Shown here: positions 8,717-17,052 of the stretch, piece by piece | How positions within the stretch are numbered: position 1 is the stretch's first letter | Layout of the letters: each line of letters begins with the position of its first letter | Source: Burkholderia pseudomultivorans | GTDB taxonomy: Bacteria > Pseudomonadota > Gammaproteobacteria > Burkholderiales > Burkholderiaceae | DNA length: 64,000 nucleotides | Reading direction: 5' to 3' | Assembly: GCF_902499075.1 (NCBI RefSeq) | Contig: NZ_CABVPP010000003.1 | Span: 1 to 64,000 of the forward strand | Notes under the pieces: generated by a model | What the model saw: only the letters and a program-made list of their open reading frames with translations | What the model was told of the DNA's origin: nothing | The model's database searches: none | Position numbers and translations under genes: made by a program

Positions 8717-9499
8717 ATGAAGAAATGGACGATGGCGCTCGCGGTGGCGCTGGCGGCAGGAGCGGCGCATGCCGGCGACTGGACGGGCAAGGAGATCCGC
8801 CTCGCGGTCGATCCGACCTACCCGCCGCTCGAATACAAGCTGCCCGACGGCACGCTGACCGGATTCGGCATCGATATTACGAACGCGCTGTGCGCGGAGC
8901 TGCATGCGCGCTGCGTGTGGGTCGAATCGAGCTTCGACGGGATGATTCCGGGGCTGCTCGCGCGCAAGTTCGACGTGATCGCGTCGTCGATGACGATCAC
9001 GCCGAAGCGGGCGCAGCAGATCGCGTTCACGAACCGGATCTCGAATGCGCCCGCGCGGCTGATCGCGCGCAAGGGCTCGCCGCTGCTGCCGAGCGCGGAT
9101 TCGCTGAAAGGCAAGCGCATCGGCGTCGAGCAGGGCTCCGCGCAGGCCGACTACGCGATCGCGAACTGGCAGCCGGCCGGCGCGCAGATCGTGTCGTACC
9201 AGAATCAGGACCAGGTCTATGCCGACCTCGTCACCGGGCGTCTCGACGCGGCGTTCCAGGCCTCGATCGCGGCCAGCGACGGCTTCCTGAAGAAGCCGCA
9301 GGGCAAGGATTTCGCGTTCGTCGGCGCGCCGATCGACGACGTCAAGTATTTCGGACAGGGCGACGGGCTCGGCCTGCGCAAGCAGGACACCGACCTGCGC
9401 GAGGCGTTCAATCGCGCGCTCGCGACGATTCTCGCGAACGGCACGTATCAGCGGATCAACCGCAAGTACTTCGACTTCGACATCTACGGCGCGAAGTAA
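8717..9499 (+). CDS. Polar/cationic amino-acid ABC transporter substrate-binding protein
   Basis: Protein of 260 aa with a classical signal peptide (MKKWTMALAVALAAGAAHAG, cut after AHA). The SBP family 3 pattern follows: IRLAVDPTYPPLEYKLPDGTLTG, GFGIDITNALCAEL, DGMIPGLLARKFDVIASSMTIT, LKGKRIGVEQGSAQADYA and a terminal TYQRINRKYFDFDIYG. This resembles the Lys/Arg/Orn and histidine binding proteins (ArgT/HisJ). AAGGAGA at 8704-8710 sits 6 bases before ATG. No permease or ATPase gene is adjacent, so it must borrow a transporter elsewhere or act as a sensor partner. It lies 38 bases after the amidohydrolase gene and is probably in the same operon. Confidence 0.88.
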   Translation: MKKWTMALAVALAAGAAHAGDWTGKEIRLAVDPTYPPLEYKLPDGTLTGFGIDITNALCAELHARCVWVESSFDGMIPGLLARKFDVIASSMTITPKRAQQIAFTNRISNAPARLIARKGSPLLPSADSLKGKRIGVEQGSAQADYAIANWQPAGAQIVSYQNQDQVYADLVTGRLDAAFQASIAASDGFLKKPQGKDFAFVGAPIDDVKYFGQGDGLGLRKQDTDLREAFNRALATILANGTYQRINRKYFDFDIYGAK

Positions 9500-9511
9500 G
9501 CGGGAAGGGGG

Positions 9512-9536
9512 CCCGGCGCGTGCGCTACGCGCCGGG
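9512..9536 (+). terminator. Hairpin after the binding-protein gene
   Basis: Ten-base perfect stem CCCGGCGCGT / ACGCGCCGGG with a 5-base loop, just after the stop codon. No U-tract follows. It may act as a weak or processing terminator that lowers expression of the downstream porin relative to the binding protein, or as a 3'-end stabiliser. Confidence 0.45.
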
Positions 9537-9618
9537 AACGGCAGGGGAACGATGCCCGACGACGGGCGAACGACGATTCGCATCGCGCGAGGCATCAAAA
9601 AATGAATAAGGATCACGA

Positions 9619-10803
9619 ATGAACTGGAGACTGGCTTTCGTCGCGATTCCGGCGCTGTGTGCGGCGCCCGCGTTCGCGCAGAGCAACGTGACGCTGTACG
9701 GCCTCGTCGATGCGGGCATCGACTATACGAACAACGTCGGCGGCCACAGCGCGTGGCAGATGGCAAGCGGCTTCGCGCAGGGCAGCCGCTGGGGCCTGAA
9801 GGGCACCGAGGACCTGGGCGGCGGCTACAGCGCGCTGTTCCAGATCGAGAACGGCTTCAACGTGAACAGCGGCACGCTCGCGCAGGGCGGCCGCATGTTC
9901 GGGCGGCAGGCGTATGTCGGGCTCGGCAGCACGCGTTACGGCACGCTGACGCTCGGCCGCCAGTACGATTCGGTCGTCGACTATCTCGCGCCGACGACCG
10001 CGAACGGAAGCTGGGGCGTCTACCCGTTCTCGCATCCGCTCGACAACGACAACACCGGCAACACGTTCCGCGTGAACAACACGGTGAAATACGCGAGCCC
10101 GGACTTCGCCGGCTTCTCGTTCGGCGGCACGTACAGCTTCAGCAACGACACGGGCTTCGCGAACAACCGTCAATGGAGTGTCGGCGCGCAGTACGAGCAC
10201 GGCGGGCTGCTGGTCGGCGCGGCGTTCCTGAACGCGAATAACCCGGGCGCGACCTCGGGCGGCGCGATCGCCGGATCGGGCTCGGTCGGGGCCGACGCGA
10301 ACTTCGTGTCGTCGCGGCTGCGGATTTTCGGCGCGGGCGTCAACTATACGGCGGGGCCGGCGACGGTCGGGTTCGCGTACACGAACAGCAACGTCACGCG
10401 GCCAAGCGCGAACGTCGGCTACCTGTTCGGCGACGAGACGATCGAGCCGGTGACGGGCCCGCTTGCCGGCGGAACGGTCACGTCGATCAAGTACCAGAAC
10501 TTCGAAGTCAACGGCAAGTATCAGTTCACGCCCGCGTTCTTTGTCGGTGCGCAGTACGTGTACACGACGGTGCGCTACGACGCGACGACCGGCACCGCGA
10601 AGCCGAAGATCCATTCGATCGGGCTGATGGCCGACTACAACCTGTCGAAGCGCACGGACCTGTACGTGATGGGCGCCTACCAGCGCGTCGCCGGCGACGC
10701 GACGGGCTCGTCGCTCGATCAGGCGTATATCCCGGGCGCGGCGGACCTGTCGTCGACGTCGAAGCAGGTGATGGTGCACGCGGGGATCCGGCACAAGTTC
10801 TGA
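9619..10803 (+). CDS. Gram-negative porin (OmpC-like, Burkholderia type)
   Basis: Protein of 394 aa. A signal peptide ends at AFA (residue 20) before QSNVTLYGLVDAGIDYTNN, the standard first strand of Burkholderia/Neisseria-type trimeric porins. The family blocks SRWGLKGTEDLGGGYSALFQIE, RQAYVGLGSTRYGTLTLGRQYD and the terminal VMVHAGIRHKF (final Phe) are all present. AAGGAT precedes ATG. It sits downstream of amidohydrolase and binding-protein genes, so it is likely the outer-membrane entry for their substrate. Confidence 0.93.
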   Translation: MNWRLAFVAIPALCAAPAFAQSNVTLYGLVDAGIDYTNNVGGHSAWQMASGFAQGSRWGLKGTEDLGGGYSALFQIENGFNVNSGTLAQGGRMFGRQAYVGLGSTRYGTLTLGRQYDSVVDYLAPTTANGSWGVYPFSHPLDNDNTGNTFRVNNTVKYASPDFAGFSFGGTYSFSNDTGFANNRQWSVGAQYEHGGLLVGAAFLNANNPGATSGGAIAGSGSVGADANFVSSRLRIFGAGVNYTAGPATVGFAYTNSNVTRPSANVGYLFGDETIEPVTGPLAGGTVTSIKYQNFEVNGKYQFTPAFFVGAQYVYTTVRYDATTGTAKPKIHSIGLMADYNLSKRTDLYVMGAYQRVAGDATGSSLDQAYIPGAADLSSTSKQVMVHAGIRHKF

Positions 10804-10817
10804 GCGGACAATGCAGC

Positions 10818-10843
10818 AGCGGCGGCGCGATCGCGCCGCCGCT
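10818..10843 (+). terminator. Perfect GC palindrome after the porin gene
   Basis: A 26-base perfect palindrome (half-site AGCGGCGGCGCGA) begins 15 bases after the porin stop and is followed by CATTCTG. It is the clearest candidate terminator for the amidohydrolase-SBP-porin operon, although the U-tract is poor. Confidence 0.55.
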
Positions 10844-10918
10844 CATTCTGCATCCGCCGCCTGACGGGTGCGTCGCCGGCGCGCATGATGGCCGCATCGC
10901 AACCGTTTCGGAAAACCC

Positions 10919-11254
10919 ATGAGCGTGGCCGACGCATCGGATCTCGGTCGCAAGCCCGGCTGGCTGCGCGCAGCGCCTGTGCTGTTCCTGCTGCTGTGGT
11001 CGGGCGGCTTCGTGTTCCTGAAGCTCGGCTTGCGCGATGCGGACCCGCTGACGTTTCTCGCGCTGCGCTATGCCTGTGTCGTCGCGCTGCTCGCCGGCGC
11101 GGTGCTGGTGATCCTCGCGCGAGGCTCGGTCGCGATCGCGTCGCCGTGGGCGCTCGCGTTCGCGCTGGCGGTGCTCGGCGAGACGATCGGCGCGCTCGCA
11201 TGGCCCGGCATGGCGCTGGCGGCAGCCGGGCTGTATCTCGTGATGCGCTACTGA
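10919..11254 (+). pseudogene. Internally deleted EamA/DMT-family transporter
   Basis: An open frame of 111 aa. The N-terminus (LFLLLWSGGFVFLKLGLRDADPLTFLALRYACVVALL) is the typical first two helices of an EamA/RhaT-type permease, which is normally about 290-300 aa with ten helices. After about residue 62 it jumps to what looks like the extreme C-terminus (ALAVLGETIGALAWPGMALAAAGLYLVMRY, matching the last two helices). Most of the protein is therefore missing while the frame is kept, best explained by an in-frame deletion of roughly 180 codons. A functional small four-helix SMR-like protein cannot be excluded, but SMR signatures are not obvious. Confidence 0.65.
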
Positions 11255-11453
11255 GCGACGGGCGTGTGCACGCAGCCTGTCGCGCACCGGCATGCCGATA
11301 TCTCACATATCGAGACGGCTTCCCGATAATTGACGCGATTTTCCCGTCACTCCTAGACTGCATTGCATGACGTCGCGCACCACGCGGCGCGACGCTGCTG
11401 CCGGCCGTGCGCGAAGCCGCGCCGGCCGGCGACACGATCCAGGAGACACATCG

Positions 11454-12758
11454 ATGACCGCTGCCGTCCCGCAGTTGCACGCCGCGACGATGCGGCGCCT
11501 GAACCTGCGCCTCATTCCGTTCCTGATGCTGCTGTACCTCGTCGCGTACATCGACCGCTCGAACATCTCGGTCGCCGCGCTGCAGATGAACGCCGACCTC
11601 GGCCTCAGTGCGGAAATGTACGGGCTCGGCGCCGGGCTGTTCTACGTGACGTACATCCTGTTCGAAGTGCCGAGCAACCTGTTTCTTGCGCGCGTCGGCG
11701 CACGCCGCTGGATCGCGCGCATCATGATCACGTGGGGCATCGTCGCGGCCGCGATGAGCGCCGTGCGCACGCCCGGCGAACTCTACGCGATGCGCCTGCT
11801 GCTCGGTGCGGCCGAGGCCGGCTTCACGCCAGGGATCATCTACTACCTGTCCGCGTGGTATCCGGCGAGCGATCGCGCGCGTGCGATGTCGTTCTTCTAT
11901 ATCGGCGCGACGCTTGCGTCGGTGATCGGATTGCCGCTGTCCGGCGCGCTGCTGAACCTGAACGGCGTGTTCGGCGTCGAGGGCTGGCGCTGGCTGTTCC
12001 TGCTCGAAGGCGTGCCGGCGCTGCTGCTCGGCATCGTCGTGCTGCGCCGTCTGCCCGATACGCCCGCGCATGCGCGCTGGCTGCCGGCCGACGAACGCGC
12101 GTGGCTCGAGGCGACGCTGCGCGACAGTGCGCCGCGCGAGCACCTGTCGCACGGTGTCGCGCTGCGCCGCGCGTTCGGCGACGGCAAGGTGTGGGCGCTG
12201 GCCGCGTTCTGGCTGCTGCAGGCGTTCGGCACGATCGGCCTGACGCTGTTCCTGCCGCTGCTGGTGAAGAGCCTGTCCGGGCAATCGAGTTTTGCGGCCG
12301 GCAGCCTGTCGGCGCTGCCGTTCCTGTTCGCGTGTGTCGCGATGTATGTGAACGGCCGGCATTCGGATCTCGGCGGCGAGCGTGCGCTGCATCTCGGCGT
12401 GCCGATGCTGCTCGCCGGCGCGTTGCTCGCGGGCGCGATCTACACGCCTGTGCTGCCCGTCGCGTATGCGCTGCTGGTGCTCGCGGTCGGTTTCAACTGG
12501 GCGGCGACGCCGGTGTTCTGGGCCGTGACGACCGAGTATGTATCGGGGCTGACGGCGGCCGCGTCGATCGCGTTGATCAACGCGGTCGCGAATATCGCAG
12601 GCCTGGCGCTGCCGCCGGTGATGGGGCGGATCAAGGACGTCACGCATTCGTACGATCTCGCGCTGCTGCTCGTTGCGGTCGCGCTGCTCGCGGGCGGCGT
12701 GCTCGGCTTGCGGATCGCGTCGCGGCGTGCGATGCCGATGACGGAGCGGCGGGTGTGA
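11454..12758 (+). CDS. MFS transporter, anion:cation symporter (ACS) family
   Basis: Protein of 434 aa. The start ATG at 11454 has AGGAGA 7 bases upstream (11441-11446). The N-terminus RRLNLRLIPFLMLLYLVAYIDRSNISVAAL is the hallmark of ACS-family members (tartrate, phthalate, 4-hydroxyphenylacetate and glucarate transporters). Other family blocks are FEVPSNLFLARVGARRWIARIMITWG and GAAEAGFTPGIIYYLSAWYP. Twelve helices are expected. The substrate is probably a small organic anion; nothing adjacent identifies it. It stands alone between an EamA remnant and the convergent TpsA gene. Confidence 0.9.
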   Translation: MTAAVPQLHAATMRRLNLRLIPFLMLLYLVAYIDRSNISVAALQMNADLGLSAEMYGLGAGLFYVTYILFEVPSNLFLARVGARRWIARIMITWGIVAAAMSAVRTPGELYAMRLLLGAAEAGFTPGIIYYLSAWYPASDRARAMSFFYIGATLASVIGLPLSGALLNLNGVFGVEGWRWLFLLEGVPALLLGIVVLRRLPDTPAHARWLPADERAWLEATLRDSAPREHLSHGVALRRAFGDGKVWALAAFWLLQAFGTIGLTLFLPLLVKSLSGQSSFAAGSLSALPFLFACVAMYVNGRHSDLGGERALHLGVPMLLAGALLAGAIYTPVLPVAYALLVLAVGFNWAATPVFWAVTTEYVSGLTAAASIALINAVANIAGLALPPVMGRIKDVTHSYDLALLLVAVALLAGGVLGLRIASRRAMPMTERRV

Positions 12759-12803
12759 GGCGCGGGCGGGAAGGTGGGGCGATGAATCCGCTTCGAGGAG
12801 AGA

Positions 12804-12842
12804 CGCCCGGACGCCGCGCATGATGCGGGCGGCGACCGGGCG
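12804..12842. terminator. Bidirectional hairpin between MFS and tpsA genes
   Basis: CGCCCGG (12804-12810) pairs with CCGGGCG (12836-12842), with further internal complementarity (CGCCGCGCAT against ATGCGGGCGGCG). It lies between the convergent MFS and tpsA genes and probably ends both transcripts. Confidence 0.45.
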
Positions 12843-12903
12843 TGGCCGACTCGATGCGACATGAGTCGCGGTCGGCGGCGAGCCGCCGACCTGCCGGCGA
12901 CGA

Positions 12904-14679
12904 TCAGAACCTCGGCGCGAACGCGAGATTGAACGCGGCCGGCTGCGCGAACATCGGCGGCATCGCTATCGTGCCGAACGTCGGGACCACGGGCGCCGGA
13001 ATCGGCCTGAACGCGAACGGCGGCGTGACGAACGGGCGGCTCGGGATGAACACGGCCGGCGGGAATGCCGGCATCGGCGGGAACACCGAGACGGCGATCG
13101 GCGGAACGAATGGGTTCGCGACCGGTGGCCGGATTTGCGGTTGAGCAGGTTTCTCGGCAATGACGACCGGCGGAGTCGGCGCGATCGGTTTTTCCGCGAC
13201 CGGCGCCGAGGTTTCCGGTTGAGTGGGCTTCTCTGCGATCACGACGGGCGGAGTCGGCGCGATCGGCTTTTCCGCGATCGGCGCCGAGGTTTCCGGCTGA
13301 GCGGGCTTCTCTGCGACAACAACCGGCGACGTCGGCGCGACCGGTTTTTCCGCCACCGGTGTGGCAGTTTCAGGCTCAACAGGCTTCTCTACGACAACAA
13401 CGGGCGCAGTCGGCGCGACCGGCTTGTCACCCACCGGCGCCGCCGCCTCCGGCCGCTTCATGAACTGCACCAGTTCGCCCAGATTGGTCATCCCGCCCAT
13501 CCGGTTGATCCGGCCGTAGCTGCTGATCCGGCCACTGCGTTCGTTCACCAGCGAGCCCATCAGGCTCATCGAGCCATCCGCGTGCATGGCGCCGGCATTG
13601 CTCACGCTGCCCATCGACGACAGCGCGCCGTCGCTCTCGATCCGGCCGGTCGATGCGTTGCGCAGGTTGCCCATCAAGCTGAGCCCGCTGCCGGCACGCA
13701 CGGTGCCGGCGTTGTCGAGATTGCCGTCGATCGCGACGCCACCGCCCGTCAGGCTCGCGCCGTTCTGCACCTGCACGCGTCCGTCCGACAGGATCGAGAT
13801 CCCGCCCGTGACCGCATCGACCTTGCCGGCGAGATTGACGCCGACACCCGCCGACGAGCCGTGCATCGTAATGCCGGACGCATGCATGCTGCCGAGCGCC
13901 GACACGTCGATTGCGACGTCGGGCACCGCACCGTCGGCCCGGCTTGAGACTTGGCTGCTCCCCGGCCGTTCGACGTCCGCCGTGCCGCGGTGCGCGACGA
14001 GCGTCGCCCGGCGCGCGTGCAGCGCCGCATTGACCTTGAGCGTGCGGGAGACCAGGTCGAGCTGGTCGACGTTGCGTGCGTCGAGTCCGGCGCCGTCGAT
14101 CGAGATGCGACCGTTTTCGGTGCGGAACCGGCGGATCGTGCCGCCGTCGTCGAATTCCGTGGTGCCGGCGACGAGCGATACACGGTTCGCGTTGATGAAG
14201 CTGCCGCCGTCGATGCTGATGCCGTTCGGATTCGCGACGATCACGCGCGCGCGTTGCCCCGCGACTTCCGTCGCGCCTGCCAGCACCGATGCATTGACGC
14301 CCGTTACCTGGTTCAGGATCACCGACGCGGGCGCGCCGCCGAGCAGCGCATTGCCGTCGATGCGGCCCGCAAGCTGCGTATCGACTGCCGACGTGCTGTT
14401 GTTCAGCACGAGGCCGGCCGGATTGACGTTGTACTCGGTGAAGCGATTGTGCGAAATGCCGGCGCTGTCGGGCGCCGTGATGTTGACGATCGGCGTGCCG
14501 TTCGCCGCGGTCGCGAGCGCCGGGCGATTCGCGGCGGACGGATCGACGACGAGCGGCGCTGCCTGAGCATGCGCGAGCTGCGCGGCGAGCAGCGGCATCG
14601 TGCATGCGAGCGCGGCGACCAGCGCGCGGCGCGTGCCGGGCCGGGGCGAAGGGCGGTGTGCTTGGGTGGTGTGTTGCAT
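12904..14679 (-). CDS. Two-partner secretion exoprotein (TpsA), filamentous-haemagglutinin N-terminal domain, short form
   Basis: Protein of 591 aa, far shorter than typical FhaB/HxuA-like exoproteins. A long signal peptide ends near AHA (about residue 38). The TPS secretion domain follows (about 40-270): NGTPIVNITAPDSAGISHN, FTEYNVNPAGLVLNNST, LLGGAPASVILNQVTG, and ARVIVANPNGISIDGGSFIN with the conserved NPNG. A short run of beta-helix-like GxVxNxGxMHADG repeats spans about 290-400. Four 26-residue Pro/Glu/Lys repeats and a Pro/Phe-rich tail ending PRF complete the protein. It is probably exported across the outer membrane by the TpsB encoded just upstream. Function is unknown: adhesin or surface coat. 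The repeat and tail region is unusual for TpsA. Confidence 0.85.
   Translation of the reverse strand: MQHTTQAHRPSPRPGTRRALVAALACTMPLLAAQLAHAQAAPLVVDPSAANRPALATAANGTPIVNITAPDSAGISHNRFTEYNVNPAGLVLNNSTSAVDTQLAGRIDGNALLGGAPASVILNQVTGVNASVLAGATEVAGQRARVIVANPNGISIDGGSFINANRVSLVAGTTEFDDGGTIRRFRTENGRISIDGAGLDARNVDQLDLVSRTLKVNAALHARRATLVAHRGTADVERPGSSQVSSRADGAVPDVAIDVSALGSMHASGITMHGSSAGVGVNLAGKVDAVTGGISILSDGRVQVQNGASLTGGGVAIDGNLDNAGTVRAGSGLSLMGNLRNASTGRIESDGALSSMGSVSNAGAMHADGSMSLMGSLVNERSGRISSYGRINRMGGMTNLGELVQFMKRPEAAAPVGDKPVAPTAPVVVVEKPVEPETATPVAEKPVAPTSPVVVAEKPAQPETSAPIAEKPIAPTPPVVIAEKPTQPETSAPVAEKPIAPTPPVVIAEKPAQPQIRPPVANPFVPPIAVSVFPPMPAFPPAVFIPSRPFVTPPFAFRPIPAPVVPTFGTIAMPPMFAQPAAFNLAFAPRF
13126..13437 (-). 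repeat. Four in-frame 78-bp repeats within tpsA
   Basis: Four consecutive units of 26 codons (13437-13360, 13359-13282, 13281-13204, 13203-13126). The consensus reads PVAEKPIAPTPPVV then (I/V)AEKPxQPETSA. The two middle-to-last units are nearly identical in DNA, the first most diverged and the last altered at its end. This is recent tandem duplication; copy number could vary between strains. Confidence 0.88.
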
Positions 14680-14825
14680 GGTCTTCCCGATGGTGGTGGT
14701 TCGAAGGGCCGGCGCGGCGCAGGCCGGGCCGTGGCGGGCCGTCGCGGGGCGCGGCCGCGGGCGGATGGCGATCTACATCACATGTTTCCTCCATGACGAA
14801 CGACAGGCGCGCATGCGCGCGAAAA

Positions 14826-16526
14826 TCAGAAGCGGGCCGTCAGCGTCACGTCGAGCGCGACCGCGGCCGTCTGCAGCGACGCGGGTTTGCGCAGCGGCAC
14901 GCCGAGCGCGACGCCGTAGCCGAGCAGCCGGTCGCCGCCGCGCATGCCGATCGCGGCGCCGACGAGCGTGCGTCCCGCCCGTCCGGCGCCCTCCGACGCG
15001 CCGGCGCCGGCCACGCGGCCCGCGTCGAGCGCGGCATAGATTTCGTTTGCGCCGAACGCGCCTGTCGCGAGTTCGTTGCGCCAGGTCCAGCCGCTCGCGC
15101 CGGCGAGCGTGTGATTGCCGTCGAAGCCGCGCACCGTGTAGCGGCCGCCGATCTGCATGAACTCGGTCGACGGCGCGGTGCCGGGCGCATGCTGAAGCAG
15201 CAAGGCGCCGCGATAGCCGACGCGGCGCGGCCCGATGCGGAAGCGCGCGTCGCCGCCGAGCGTCGCGGTGAGGATCCGGTAACGGCCGTCCCACGAAGGC
15301 CGGTCGTTGACGCGGCCCGGATGCGCGCTGAGCCCCGCGACGCTGCCGCGCATGCCGAGACCCGCGTCGATCGAGCCGTTCGCGAGCTTCTCGCGATGCG
15401 CGATGCCGACGTCGTAGCCGACGATGTCGCGCCGGTACACATCGAGCTCGGTCGGGCCGAGCCAGCTGCGATCCTCGCGCCGCGACAGGCGCAATCGCAG
15501 CGTGGTCTTGCCGTGGCTCGACCGGTGCGGCACGAATGCGAGCCCGGCCTCGTAGCGGCGCGTGCGCTGCGCGAGCGGCGGCCCGGCGATGCCGCGCGCA
15601 TCGGCGGGCAGCGTCTGTCGCGACGTCCATTCGCTGACGCCGAACGACACCGATGCGTAGCCGGCCGGCACGTTCCAGGCGGCGCTTTTTGCCTGCGAGC
15701 CGAGCGCCTTGTCGCGCAGCGCGGCATCGGTGTTGTAGGTGGCGACGAACTGGTCGTAGAGGTGCAGCGGCGAATCGATCGCGACGATCGCGCCGAGCTG
15801 GTTGCGTCCTGTCGCGTCGAGCCCCGCGTTGTCGGCGGTCGCGATGAAGCGAACGCGGCGCGCGGCATCGGGATGGCGGACGACGATGTCGGTGTCGCCG
15901 AGCGTCGCGCCGGGCACGAGCTCGAATGCGGTCGCGGCCTGGCCGGGCAGCCGCCGCACGTTCTCGAGCGCCTGGTCGAGATCGCGAACGTTGAGCAGTC
16001 CGCGAGCGTGTTGCGGGAAGAGGGCGGCGGGCCGGCCGATCCGGCCGTGTTCGTCGCGAATCGCACCGATGCGGCCGGGCAGGATGTCGACGACGAGCCG
16101 GCCGCTCGACAGATCCTGTTCCGGAATGCCGGCCGCGGACGTGATATAGCCGCGCGCGATCAGCCGGCGCGTGACCCGGTCGCGCAGCATGCGCAGACCG
16201 TGCGGACCGATGCACACGGGTTCGGGCGGCGCTTCGCGCGCCAGCCACGGAAACGCGTCGGCGCCCCGCCATTCGATCGTATGGACCGCGAAGCATGGCG
16301 ATTCGACCGGCAGCGTTGACGAATCGGATGCACGCGGCGCTCGCGCGGACAGCGCGTCCGGCGACGGTGCGAGCTGTTCCCGCAACCGGTCGATCTGCTG
16401 CTCCTGGTGGCGCGTAGCGTCCGAAAGCGACGGGATCGGGCGACTGTCCTGGGCGGTGGACGCAATGCAGCGCAACAATAATGCGGCAGCGCATATTGCT
16501 CGCACTGCGCAAATCGAGTTACGCAT
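14826..16526 (-). CDS. Two-partner secretion outer-membrane transporter (TpsB, ShlB/FhaC type)
   Basis: Protein of 566 aa. A signal peptide (MRNSICAVRAICAAALLL...ASTAQ) is followed by a short helical plug region with QEQQIDRLREQL. POTRA domains come next (FAVHTIEWRGADAF...RLIARGYITSAAGIPEQDLSSGRLVVDILPGRI). The 16-strand barrel includes the conserved loop-6 motif in GGRYTVRGFDGNHTL and ends in DVTLTARF (terminal Phe). TpsB proteins export their TpsA partner through the barrel. tpsA follows on the same strand after a 146-base gap. The gene is preceded by an AT-rich, G-poor leader unlike the rest of the window. Confidence 0.92.
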   Translation of the reverse strand: MRNSICAVRAICAAALLLRCIASTAQDSRPIPSLSDATRHQEQQIDRLREQLAPSPDALSARAPRASDSSTLPVESPCFAVHTIEWRGADAFPWLAREAPPEPVCIGPHGLRMLRDRVTRRLIARGYITSAAGIPEQDLSSGRLVVDILPGRIGAIRDEHGRIGRPAALFPQHARGLLNVRDLDQALENVRRLPGQAATAFELVPGATLGDTDIVVRHPDAARRVRFIATADNAGLDATGRNQLGAIVAIDSPLHLYDQFVATYNTDAALRDKALGSQAKSAAWNVPAGYASVSFGVSEWTSRQTLPADARGIAGPPLAQRTRRYEAGLAFVPHRSSHGKTTLRLRLSRREDRSWLGPTELDVYRRDIVGYDVGIAHREKLANGSIDAGLGMRGSVAGLSAHPGRVNDRPSWDGRYRILTATLGGDARFRIGPRRVGYRGALLLQHAPGTAPSTEFMQIGGRYTVRGFDGNHTLAGASGWTWRNELATGAFGANEIYAALDAGRVAGAGASEGAGRAGRTLVGAAIGMRGGDRLLGYGVALGVPLRKPASLQTAAVALDVTLTARF

Positions 16527-17052
16527 GTCCGGAGGGAGAGTGGGATGAAATCTCGCGGATTTTATCTTGCGTGATTTATTTTGGTGCGGTTGTTTTTATG
16601 GGATAAGCGGTGGGGATTTTGTATCTACATGAATAACCAGAGATTTTTGCTTGATATTGAGATTGGGGAAGTGTGGAGTTGTTGTTTTTTGGTTCGATTG
16701 TTTTGATCTTTAAAGTTCAGATTTGTATGGGTTTGGAGTGTGAGATTTTTGAATTTATATGATTTGCTGTCCGAGTCTTGTCGGTAAATTAATCGTTAAT
16801 TTACGAATAAGAGCGTAAATCCAATAAGACAAGTTCGAACGCGCGTCCGGATCCGGATTCCGGGGATCACCAGATTCCCCATGCGCGGCACACGCGACGA
16901 CGCACCTGCCCGGCGCACCCACCCGTGCCGCGATGCCCGGCCATTCGGCTGTCCCGATATTCCACCCGCCCGTTTGCTTGTGACGATTCGGACTTTGGCC
17001 GCCGCGTGCCCGGCGCTACCATCGCCGATCCCGATCATCAGGTGATACAAGC
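16527..17052. promoter_or_regulatory. AT-rich divergent intergenic region upstream of tpsB and the sulfatase gene
   Basis: No gene is seen in 526 bases. From about 16555 to 16815 the DNA is strikingly AT-rich compared with its GC-rich surroundings, and the plus strand is poor in C. The tpsB transcript leader would therefore be A/C-rich and G-poor, a composition expected of an unstructured leader or Rho-utilisation site. TATAAA/TATAAT-like hexamers occur on both strands. A perfect palindrome lies at 16784-16804. From about 16840 to the sulfatase start the sequence is GC-rich again. Confidence 0.6.
16784..16804. promoter_or_regulatory. Perfect AT-rich operator-like palindrome
   Basis: GTAAATTAA-TCG-TTAATTTAC has 9-bp arms that match perfectly around a 3-bp centre. 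A partial echo (CGTAAAT) follows at about 16813. Its position, about 250 bases from both divergent start codons, suits a regulator controlling tpsB, the sulfatase gene, or both. I do not recognise the cognate protein. Confidence 0.6.

Noticed and set aside
13126-13437. Regular repeats resembling a CRISPR array
   Set aside because: Units are contiguous, exactly 78 bases, in frame with tpsA and without unique spacers; they encode a protein repeat.
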